A stretch of 64,000 nt of DNA from Lepraria neglecta (Eukaryota; Ascomycota; Lecanoromycetes; Lecanorales; Stereocaulaceae): NCBI GenBank assembly GCA_033220425.1, contig CM065646.1:441501-505500 (forward strand). Reading direction: 5' to 3'. This document shows positions 22,801 to 33,269 of this stretch, in pieces. The position numbers and the translations under genes were made by a program. The notes beneath the pieces are model-generated. The model searched no databases. It was not told the DNA's origin and worked only from the letters and a program-made list of their open reading frames with translations. The stretch's first letter is position 1. Each line of letters opens with the position of its first letter.

Positions 22801-23024
22801 AAGACGATCCTGACTTGCGTGCCGCAATTGCATTATCACTACAGGAAATGGAGGAAAGCTCGTCGACGGAAATGCCAGATGCTCCCTCATCGGTTGGCTC
22901 GACCGAAGACATGCCAACGCCTCAAGGTCTATTCGAGAATCGGGTGCATAACCATAGCATTCCCGACTACAATTTCCCCGCATTCATCGACGCAGCCAGA
23001 GAAAACTCAGGATTGAACATCTAA
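19842..23024 (+). CDS. PD-(D/E)XK nuclease-like protein with possible zinc ribbon and two C-terminal UIMs
   Basis: Four exons (19842-20302, 20362-20502, 20553-21048, 21120-23024) join in frame to about 1000 residues. Introns are 59, 50 and 71 nt with GTAGGT, GTCAGT and GTATGC donors. Splice 1 creates CPKCRARIW (about residue 154); with the later CHC (about 190) this could be a zinc ribbon. Exon 3 holds RPDRIYGL (about 235) and FLILEAKSE (about 285), followed by IEMQTA: the PD...ExK...Q arrangement of PD-(D/E)XK nucleases. The C-terminus has two good ubiquitin-interacting motifs, MQKALQMSLNE (about 894) and DLRAAIALSLQEMEE (about 930, preceded by an acidic run). The gene reads without breaks, unlike its neighbours. 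Nuclease activity and ubiquitin binding are inferred from motifs. The start Met is uncertain; an upstream exon is possible. Confidence 0.65.
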
Positions 23025-23798
23025 AATGTGAGGTTTGATGGTGTATCTAAATTCTCTGTAACAGTACCGACATTTAGTCGAGAAACCGAACATCCCAATA
23101 GCCCTGAGGCAAATTCGCTCCATAGATCATGGTGTCGCAAGGAAGAGTCCATTCAAATAGGCATCAAGAGCTATTCTCTTAAAGGGTTGGGTTATCTACA
23201 CCTAGCAATCGAGACCTTGTCAGAGCCTTGACCAGAAGCACAGATGGTTTCAGATTAGCGCTTAGTACGTGACGTCCAGCACACGTAGAGGCAGAGTCCA
23301 CAGTAGGTAGGCTGAATCCCCCTCGCTCCTAAGGAACAGATCCCGAGGTCAAACTACTCCACACGTAGCCTTGTGCGGCTCAAGCATTATGGTTGCTGAT
23401 GGCTGGAATACTACGTCATTATCGCGAGGGACAGGCGCCCTAGCTAGTACCTTTTTATAGTAACAGCCGAATCTAGGAAGCTATACGTTCGTTACTTTCG
23501 TATTAGCATTTGCTAAGAAAAGTGATGGTGGGGAGGTCGAGAGAGAAAAGCCATTGATTAGAAAGACTGAGATGGGAATGATGGAGTTCATCTTTGCCGT
23601 CCAAGAGACGCCTCTGAGATTTGAGGATAAGTCTGTTATAAAATTTGCTTAGAGCAGGAAAACATGCAATGCAATCACTGATCAGGGTAGCAAATGGCAG
23701 ATACTCTGCTCCTCAGCTTATGTTTCTGACACAACATTTCTGTTATGAGAGCCGAAAATGGCGTTTTCAGTGCTCTATCTCGGCTAAATCTGCAGGTT
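23025..23798. other. Gene-free stretch downstream of the nuclease gene
   Basis: Probable 3' region of the nuclease gene followed by DNA with no recognisable gene. Confidence 0.5.
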
Positions 23799-24575
23799 TC
23801 AACGCTCCGCGCGCTCCCAAACACGTTCTTTTCCATCATCCTTCTCCTCCTCCTGCTCCTTCGCGCTCTGTAGGAAGCCTGCAATCGCATCCCCTTGCAT
23901 CTCAACAGCAGGCTGCAAAATACTCACCATCTCAGCCTCAATATCACACCCATCTGTCAAGCAGGCAGCAAGATAGTAGCGTGGCTTCACCCATAGCAAA
24001 CCTTGATAGCACCGGGACAAGTGACGTGAAGCGGGGAGTGGAAGAAGCTGAAGACTTTTGATAATATCCTCGGCGATGCCGTATCTTTCTTGCGACCTGT
24101 CTGACTCATTGTCCCAATCGTCAATGCCGAACTCTATGAAACGAATCTTTGCATTGAGACGCAAGTCTCGCACCAGATCGAAAACCCATCGTGCTTGCCA
24201 GTCTCGAAACGAAAGTATCTGGCAAAGCCTCTAGTCGTCTTCGAATGTCGTCTTACCTGCACGAGGTTTGGGATTCAAGGTTATGATTTCTGTGTTATTA
24301 GCTGCGACAGGTGCAGAGGCGTCGAGAGAAGCCAGACGCTTGTGTAGAGGCATTTGCCAGTACACCTCGCATTGGAATGGTCCATGAGATGCTACCATAG
24401 GGGGCTGGTTAGTGACGGAGCCGAACTGGACATTGGTAGGCCGCTTCGACGAGCGAATTGAGTCAGGACAGTCCCCTTTACAACCCCCTCTGGAGTACAG
24501 AACTCGCCGCCCTGAGCTCATCGAAACAACTTTCTTGCCAAAATTCTGGTCAGACGCTAGATTTTCGCTGCACAC
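23799..24575 (-). pseudogene. Possible two-piece gene fragment, unknown family
   Basis: Two minus-strand frames lie end to end. The upstream one (24575-24231) ends just after a GTAAGA that could be a donor. The downstream one (24173-23799, extendable upstream to an RDWQARWVFDLVRDLRL segment) has coding-like composition with an acidic helical C-terminus. No normal-sized intron joins them in frame. I do not recognise the family; probably a relict or an unresolved gene model. Confidence 0.25.
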
Positions 24576-25299
24576 AGACGTGTCATCGAGCCCTGATGCT
24601 ACACTTTCACGCTCATAAGAGTATCATTCAACCCGAGATCACTGGTACACTACCCATCTGAATGTGATCACATACAATTTACAGAACTCGAAAATTGAAA
24701 GGACAACCGGCCTGATACCCTTCAAACAACAGGGGCGTGAGATATGCATTACACTTAGTATTCAAGGAGCGTTTGGCGGAGAATATGCTCAAATGGTAAA
24801 AATTGCTATGCTTTCCCTCCGGTTTCGAGGCGATGAATGTCTCTCCCAAAGCTCAATCTCAGTTGAGTTTGGCATCTTCAACGCTCCGGGCACTTCGAGG
24901 AGTAATCACCAAATACTCTGCGCCTTCCTCATATGTACTAATCTTCGGTGTCTTGAAGCAGGAACTGTCAGGTATGGACTCCAAAGCTGTCACAACTTAT
25001 AAGCCCAAAATCTTGTCTTTAGAGGAGTCATTCCAAATTTATCTTACAAAGTTTCGTGGATTGCAAGCATTGGTCTTTCAAAGCAACCATGGAACCAAAA
25101 AGATTCGCTAAATGATTGTAGGGTGTTTCCCACCTCATTGTACTTCGCATTTTAGCTTTTCGATGAGGAAACCAACGTCCATCAGCAGAAAATTACTCCT
25201 GCATTACTACAGACAAAAAAATGCATGTTTTGTAGACGACCCTAGCTCTCGGCCATCAACTTCAATGCCCAACCGGCAAGGATACGCAAACCACCATTG
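24576..25299. other. AT-leaning stretch without a called gene
   Basis: Only short unrelated frames; nothing recognised. Confidence 0.4.
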
Positions 25300-26130
25300 A
25301 AAGACATGACATATCCAAAAACCCCACAAGTCCCAGGTACGAGTACAGAATCCCCCAATATCAGGATCATCGTACACTCAAAAAACCGCACAGGTGCACT
25401 AACTCCTCATTCAAACCCCGTATATCTCCCTCGTCGCTGATCACCAAAAGCTACCCAAACATCAGCATTCTCATCCAACAACAGCATCGCACATCACATA
25501 CCCCTCTCATACTCACTAATCATCTCTCTCGGAACATGCCTAAGCACAAGAAACTCCTCCCACCAATCCGGCCTATGTTCAAACACCTCCCTCTCCAACT
25601 CCAACACCCCAAGCAACTCCCTAACACTATATACGCACCCCCCCCACATCTTCCCCTCTGCATCAACCCTATAACAAGCACCCGATGCTCCTCATCCACC
25701 TCTACCCTCCGTTCCCACGTCCGTACATCCATATCCCTATCATCAACAATCGGCTCAAAACCCAAGGCTTATGATGCATATGTGGTTTGGCATAGCTCTT
25801 ATTCATGTTTGCGTAGCTAGCTGTGACGGAGATGTAGGGGCTGAAGAACTAGCGAGCGTCAACTGGGAAGGAGAGGCGCTGGTTATTGTTTCTTTGAAGA
25901 AGTAGCTGTTGAGGGGTATGCCGACGGTTTCGCGGCGGGTGAGGAGACCGTGGTTGGGGTGCCATAGCTTGTAGTAGAGTAAAATTTGGTATGTCGTTTA
26001 GGGTGAGGCGGTTGGTGGATACGTAGGGGAGGATGTTGTGGAGGGATGTGTCGATGTAGGGGTAAGGGGGTAGTATCTGTGTCTAGGTAGACTTTGTATA
26101 TGTCCATGTCTTGGTAGAGATTATCCATGA
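25300..26130 (-). pseudogene. Heavily decayed coding remnant, unknown family
   Basis: Short minus-strand runs look like protein but lie in different frames separated by stops: REVFEHRPDWWEEFLVLRHV with MISEYERGM; then LLLDENADVWVAFGDQRRGR; and KLWHPNHGLLTRRETVGI further upstream. The order suggests one ancient gene. I cannot name the family. Confidence 0.3.
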
Positions 26131-26875
26131 TCTGAGGCTGGGGGATTTCCGAATGACTTGATAGAGCGACTAGGTGTCAGACGTTAGTGGGAAATAGCCA
26201 AAGTGAAGCATGGGAAATACCCAGTGACGAGATCCCACTTCATGAGACTCGTAATCGCGATTGTGAATATTGTGAATGTCTAGGACTCGCCCAATAGCAC
26301 AATGATGGTCAATACCGGAAGTCAAGTCCTGAGCGGAGGCTCCAGGGCATTACTGTCCTGCCCTTGCATTACAGTGTGTACGGCATGAATCGATGTTAGT
26401 GAATGCCAAGTGCGTAAAAATATGACGAAGCAATTGGCGCCGGGCAATGTTTGCCAGCTACAAAGCCTCGGTGTGGCAAGTGAGGGGGTAAAGCACACTG
26501 GAACAGTGAATGATTGTGTTCCGGATTTCGATCAGCATCCTTCAAAGCCTGGAGCGATTCGGAGCTTTGAAGCTCCAAGGGGATCCCATGAGCTTAATGG
26601 GGTTCCCCAATCTAGATGAGATTCATGCTTTGAGATGATCAGACGCCGAGACAAACCGTTTCCACTCATGTTCTGTGAGGGTGTCTGCAGCTTCATCAAA
26701 GAGTGAATTTTGATACTCTTTCATGTGTCACATCTTGCTTTGACAGATTAGCTTAGCATTCAACTATTTCACGAACTCTTAGTGTTGCTCAAGTCGAATG
26801 TATTTGTAGTAAAACGAGATTATCTATCCAAATTGGATGCTAATAGGGATTCAATTCACCATTTCCAACTCCAGC
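26131..26875. other. Stretch without a called gene
   Basis: Short frames only. Probably flank of the broken helicase gene. Confidence 0.4.
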
Positions 26876-29800
26876 TTAATCTTCCATATCCATGGCACGA
26901 GTCACACCCTCAACAGCCCGGTGACTTTGCCCACCAACCGGCGCTCCACATTCTGGACAGCGAGCGCGCTCCATTGGCATACCACATTCCCCAATTGCGA
27001 ACTGCCGCCCGATCAGTTTTCTGCAGAGGAACGAAATCGATGAACTTACCGGATGACCATTTGCACAATTATATCAGTGACTAGAATGAGTGGCAATCCC
27101 CTACGATCCACTAATCATGGCGTTCTTGATAGCAGCAAGTTCCTCTGGAGTGACCACTTCATACCACTGCCTTCTTAGTAGCTTGATTGACTCCTCCACA
27201 TACGGCGCAGACCATCTGCGTTTTCGAATGGTTGTGCACATAACTCCTTTGCCTTCTCAAGTAGCTCTTTGGCGGTCTTGATATAGTCCGACGCTTACTC
27301 GACATTGATCTTCGCTGCGCGATAGTAAGGCTCGTATAAGCGTGCCACCCTCGCGTAATAGAGACTTGCCTCCACACCGAGCTTCGGAAGACTCTCGGTA
27401 TTATATTCGCCAATGAACGCTCCACAGCTCTAGAAGAATGGCTTAGCAAGCCATTCAGGGAGAGTCCCCTGGCATTTTGATAGAGGCGCCTGTAGATTTT
27501 ATTCTCAGATTTTGAGTGATTACTAGACTATCGGTGAGTTTAATACACTGTGCTTTTAGTTGGGCGACGTGGCCACCTATGGTGACCCGACAGTCGCGCG
27601 GTATGGATGGGACCGATTCTGTAACACTGAGGTCTGCCATCAATTTGTCAACGGACTTACGTCTTAAGGAGCTGACTGTGGCATCGTGTAGCTTCTGTGC
27701 GGGCTGGTTCTTATCGGCGACTTTTCGGCAGAATGTTTGAATTGCCTTTTCCAGCTTCCTTGATCTCTCGTATCTGTTCTGGAGCTGCTGAGTGATCTCC
27801 AATGCCCTAGCTAGGGTGACGCCGCCTGTAAGGCTCGCTACGGCCTGCCCGACCGAATCGGTAACTTCTTGCTAAGACTCCTCAATATCACGTTCCAGTT
27901 CTAAATTCTGTCGCTCCAGCCCTCGAAGTTCTTCCTTGCCATTGACAAGACATCGCTTGGACACCTCGTCGATCACAGCTCTGTTTATAACCCTATTGAA
28001 CCGTTGCGTGCAAAACAGTCTGACGGGATACTGGTAGTCTGGACACCGAGGTACGGCCCGAGCAAGGACAGCAGACACATCCTGAAGTCTGGTGAATCCG
28101 CCTCGTGCGTCTTGCTCATAAAATTCTGCCATTCCCATATACCCATCGAGCGTTTCGGTAGTGAAGAAATGACCGCACCCAAGGACAACTATGGGCGTCT
28201 CACCGAGATCGATCTCACCGTAGGATTTCATTTCAAGAAGATCCAGTCGAGCTTCCTTGCGGGCTGAACATTCTTGGCAATAATCCTCAGAGCAAATCTC
28301 GCCACATAATCTAGGGCATTGGTGTTCGCAAGATAGGTCTTTGGGGTAGCGTTGATCGCATGGAAGGCGATTACATGGTGCGGCGCAAGGCATACCACAA
28401 TCTCCTTGGTGTTCGCAAGACCAAGTGCATCTTTCAACACACGGTGCGCATGCTTTATTACATTGAAGGGTACGTCGGGAGTGGGCATAGTGGATCTGTG
28501 CGGTGTCAGTATCTTCTCGCTTTCTAGTGTCCTATAGATATCAAAATGCTAGAAAGAACATATAGTAGTATTAGAGTGCTACAATTGTTTGCATTAAGAG
28601 CATAGTGAATTAGCTTACCTCGCATGGTGAATGGCAGGGATCGCAATCCTGACCGGCGTAACAAGTCCTAGGACAAGTATGGTTGCAGGTGCCAAATCGC
28701 CGACCATAGATCTTCGAGCAGGTAGCATGTTTCACAAGAGGTTGGTTATTGGTGTCCACTCGATTACATCGCCCACAACTCTCGGGACACGAGTGTCCGC
28801 AGTCGAGATTCACTTCGCAAGGAGACGGGCAGCTGAAAAATGCGGAGGTCACATCCCGCGAGCATGGAACTTCGACGACGTGCTTGCAACCCGGGACTTC
28901 CTTGGAAACAATGACAGTGCATTTGATTTTGCCAAGACCTTGTGTCTGGTGGCAAGGAACATTATCCTTCGAATGACCGCAGGGAAGTAGCACGTCGTCT
29001 ATTTTAATCATGCATAAACCGCAATCCTCGCCGCAGTTTTGCTTCTGACAATTGTGGTTGCATGGACTGTGAGGGCGTTGGCAGGGTTGCGGGCACGAGA
29101 AGACTCTATGCATGCTCTCGGAATAACATCTTGCCTGACATCGATGACCGCAATCGTTGAGGCGTCGATCGCAAGATAAGTGGCAACCACCTTCAGGGCT
29201 GAGCCTGGCAAAGTCGTCTGGCTGCGAGACTTAAATCTCCGTCTCCATGTGTTGAGGGCAGCATAGACCAAAATCCTTACCAACCGAGTTCGTTCCTTGT
29301 AGCATACCAAGAACTTGAGCCCACATAGGTTGGGTGGAGTAGGTATCGGTATTGCCGATAAGATACATCCTATACTGAGCTCGACTTAGGAGTACCTTAA
29401 TGCGGTTATTGGTCTAAAGGAAACCGATCTTGCTTTCTTTATTACTCCGCACCAGTGATATAATAACGACCTTGGCCTCTTCGCCTTAGAAATTATCAAC
29501 AGTAGCTACACGTAAAAGCTCGCTCATCTTCTTCTTTTGAAGTGGTTTTGTTCCAGAAGCGACCTGACCACGAGTCTGATCGCTCTCGGAAGCGGCTTCC
29601 TCGACGTTGAAGCCTTCTTCCGCGAGTATATCCTGATCGCGATCGCTGAGGACAATCTCGAAGTTATTGCGCATATTTGTACGCAATTCGTGCAGTTGCC
29701 CAGTATATAGTATCAAGACAGCGATGTCAGTACTTTTATAAATACCTTGACGTACGATATGTCGGACAAGGGCGTGCACCATGTCAACTTCCCAAACGTG

Positions 29801-32215
29801 ACTGTGCGATTTCTGATACACGTCTGCTTGAGCACCCTCCTCGATGTTGTTATGATCAAGCCAATAAACGTTGCTGCGCATGCCAACAACGTCTGGAAGG
29901 GTGTTCGTCGTGTCATGATCAAGCAAGCGGGTACAGATCGTTTCTCTAATTAGAGTCAAGACCTCCGGACGTATACGCCGCTGAACGATCTTCCTTTCTC
30001 AATAACATATAGCCGCTCGAATTAACTGCGATCTAGCTTGTAGAAACTCTTGGTGGCTCTCGAGCGACAGTTTGAAATTGTTGATCTGAGGGCGTAGCTG
30101 TGCGTGATCACCAATCTGGATGAAGTGCTCTAAACTAGGCAGCAATGCTGATATTATAGGGCTCCAACGCTTCGCCCGATTCTTCGCATATGACCACCTT
30201 ATATCGTATATACTGAAGGGTGGCAATCCTCCTTGCAAGACCAGTTGTTGTAACCCTAATCACGTCCGCTGTTTGAAGAACTCGTCGGTCGACGTCGTCG
30301 TGTACGTCAGTCAACTGCTGGTGCAGCTGGTTGGCTTCTTTGACGGACTCAAAGAGATCGCTCGTAATATCATCACGAATTTCTTCGACCCAAAACTCGA
30401 GAAGTCTTTGTCTATCGCCCAACGAGATAGAGTAAACGTTTCGCATTGCTTTGGCAAGCACCTATTCTAACGAATCTGATGAAGACTTCTTGCTTTGCGG
30501 ATGATCTGACGAAGTCTGCGATTTAGCGGCTGTCTAGAGGTCAAAAGGTTCTTTGCCAACCGTGGTAAAGCAATCCGTATCGACTCGAGAAAATTGAGCG
30601 TAAATGAGAGGGTGTTACCGGACAGGTGATGCTTCATACTCGCCCAGTCGCGCCTCTTTTTCAAACTATACAACATCTTTAAGAGCCTCTGGACGGTTTC
30701 CTCTTGATCCTCGAGCGCTTTATAAGTCATTGCGAGTTGGTAACCCTCAGATTTGGTTCTGGTTTCGCCCTTAGAGATCACTCGTAAGTTTTTGCCCTCA
30801 AGTATAGCCGACCGGCTTTGGCCCCCGATCCGAATGACTCGTTCGATGCCGACCTTGATGAGGTGCTCTAGAAATTGATCGAAAGCCCCGTCGATGCTCG
30901 AAGGTAATATCTCTGATATGTACTTTCGGATGGGTATAAGCTCTGATGTTTCCTAGGCTAAATTTTGAATCTTCGAAAACCCGCGGGTCAGCCTCAATTG
31001 CGATGATAACCGCTCTGAGAGCCTCGCTCACTTCACCGAAACAATCGTGCCGATATAGACGAAAGTGGGTGTCGAGGTGGCGTTTACTTGGATCTGCGAG
31101 AAAGTGAGGCTGGTCCAAGTCCGTAGAGGATAAAAAAGCCGCGTGGTCACTTCGGATTTCATCCTCGGTTGGCAGGATCTTGATCTTTGTGATATCTAAT
31201 TTATCGTTATCGTGGCGATCTCGGGGTAAGATAATGTCTCGAGGGTACGTGGAGACCACCACAGAAGTCGACACACCGCCTATTGGTGGCTCTTCCTCAT
31301 GCTGAAGTAGGCCATTTGCGCGAGTATCATTCCACGCAGCTCTTCGATACTATTGCGTATGACCTGAAAAGCCGCAGTATACTGATCAATACCAGCAACT
31401 TCCGTAATGTTCTCTATCGAGTTGACTAAGTAAGGCAAATCTTCGTAAAAGGTGGCCCGCGGTTCTCTCTTCAGCAGCTCCCGCAAGGCAGCTGAAGTTG
31501 CAAGAAGCGTCGTCTCTAGTAACATATATGACTCATGAAGAGTGGATCCGAGGTAATTCTCGAGGAGGCTGGTGCTCAGCCGCTGAAAGAAAGGCATCGC
31601 TCGGGAGCCACTACTGCCACAGATGTAATTGTACAAGCCCCCAGCGGATGTATCCACAGACAGACAGTGTAATAGAGCTGGGTGTATGATGACCAAGAGG
31701 AAAGGATGGGCAAGATTTACAAATGTGCTGTGTCCGTGGGTGCCTGCTACCATACTCAAGAGAGTGTGTATGTGTTGACGACCATGGTACTCATCATTGT
31801 CGAGATCACGGGGAATTATTTGCTTCCAATCTCGATCCTCCCCATTCAATATTTTCAGCGCATCATTCCAAAGCAGGCCACTCGTTCTGTTGTCATTGGG
31901 CTTTGGCGGGTTTTTGATAAGCCTTCTCCAAGAGTAGTAGTCCTCCTTGGCTCGTTGTTGTTGTGGGGTCTCTTCTGGTCTTTCTCGCGGTCCTTTCGAA
32001 TATGCCGGCCGGGTGGAGTCCAAGGATATGTCGTGAGAGTACGTACATTTATCACCGAATCGGCAGCGTCCAGTCTCTTGCATGTTCCGGCAAGGCTGGC
32101 TCGCCCTGTCATTCCTGCCTCCTCTGCCACCTCCACCCCCACTTCGGCCACCGCGAGTACCTCGAGTCCACGCTTCTTTCCTCGGTGGAGCCATCCTACT
32201 GGCTAGGAAAGCCAA
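26876..32215 (-). pseudogene. Broken NFX1-type zinc-finger SF1 helicase with N-terminal CCCH finger
   Basis: Reading down the minus strand: Met at 32215 (or MAPPRKEAW shortly after), Gly/Arg-rich leader, a C-x8-C-x5-C-x3-H zinc finger (CTYSH end), a helical region, PPIGGVSTSVVVSTYPRDI, then DQFLEHLIKVGIERVIRIGG. Helicase motifs follow: VICEESGEA (Walker B) and IGDHAQLRPQINN (motif III), VQRRIRPEVLTLIRET, and EEAKVVIISLVRSN...NRIKVLLSRAQ (motifs V-VI). NFX1-type Cys repeats span about 29.1-28.3 kb (CGHSCPESCGRC, CNHTCPRTCYAG). The end is GECGMPMERARCPECGAPVG after a GTAAGT intron near 27050. The P-loop segment normally before DQFLEHL is absent, so ATP binding is lost. Several stops (near 30526, 30471, 29490, 29404, 27081-27111) and frame changes interrupt it. 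Intact relatives are RNA/heterochromatin-linked helicases. Confidence 0.75.
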
Positions 32216-32405
32216 TGCAGCTCGCAGCTTTGAATTTGGCGAAGGCTGGTAAGGTTTAAAGCATCAAGAAGGGCCGGGAAGTGAGATGGAAAGTGATCTC
32301 GTTCCGCTTGGGGGGCGAATACTGGGATTCATCATATATCAGGATGACTAACGCAAGAAGGCAATATACGTACCAAACTCAATAATTGACGACACCGCAC
32401 CCAGA

Positions 32406-32936
32406 TCAAAATTCATCCGGTGCAGCACAACAGATATAAGGCTTATATTGATAATGAACTGGGAAATAACTTTGATTCTCTGGTGTCAGCTTGACAGCCT
32501 TACCCATTCGCATAGAGATGCACAGATAAGGCTCTGGCCATGTTGACACCGCTGAAGCAAACAATGACTTCTGAGATTCGAAGCGGGAATTTGGGATTCG
32601 TGTATGGTAGATAGTGAGGCAGCCAACCAGAGCCTGTTCCATGTGGAGAACATTCTCAGCTGAGGCCCGTTAAGACAACGTTTTGGTGGGCAAGTATCCC
32701 GACACCAAGCAAATAGCCAAAGCTCGAGCTGCCCTTGCTAGATTATTCCCAAACAGGAAGGAGACATGGGAGGCCATAGGCAGCCATGTTTGATGTCTTT
32801 CTGCCGCTGCATCGTTGGTAGTAACTACTTCGTTCACCTGCCTCTGATCAAGTAGAGGAAGGCTTAGGAGAATATCCGTTCGATGATGCACGTAAAAGCT
32901 AGGATCATATAGGTTGCATTCATCATACCCAGCCAT
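32406..32936 (-). pseudogene. Unknown protein frame of ~176 codons with a single internal TAA
   Basis: Minus-strand frames 32936-32670 and 32642-32406 are in the same register, separated only by one TAA. The residues on both sides (PSFYVHHRTDILLSLPLLDQ; EQALVGCLTIYHTRIPNSRF) look like one continuous helical protein. I do not recognise the family. It sits upstream of the broken helicase on the same strand and may be a remnant of a longer gene. The TAA may have come from a CAA codon. Readthrough is possible but less likely than decay. Confidence 0.35.
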
Positions 32937-33041
32937 TTATTGCGCATCGCGCATCTATTGGCTTATTACTCGTTTATGGTATCGCGAATTACCGTTTCTA
33001 TGACTCCAATGCGTGAAGCTTGCTTGGATCAAGCTTCCTGA

Positions 33042-33269
33042 TCAATTAATGTAGCGTGACGAGGGACATAGGATACAATGCTTAGGCACTTTGTTGCGTC
33101 GAAGCAATCTGCATCGAATATTACGTTTGTAGAAAGGAGTGATGATTTTGTCGAAGTCGTGCTGGAGGAGCGTCACTAAGCTGCTGACTAATGGAGTAAA
33201 GTCAGCCCTATGTCTCTTGGCGAATAGCTCGAAGCTCATACAACGATGATCTCCTGTTGATTCTCCCAT
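33042..33269 (-). CDS. Small minus-strand frame overlapping the VPS11 start, doubtful
   Basis: A 75-codon frame with some protein-like sequence (DFTPLVSSLVTLLQHDFDKI). Its start overlaps the VPS11 ATG region by two bases. No domain recognised. It could be a relict first exon of the gene below it on the minus strand or chance. Confidence 0.15.
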   Translation of the reverse strand: MGESTGDHRCMSFELFAKRHRADFTPLVSSLVTLLQHDFDKIITPFYKRNIRCRLLRRNKVPKHCILCPSSRYIN

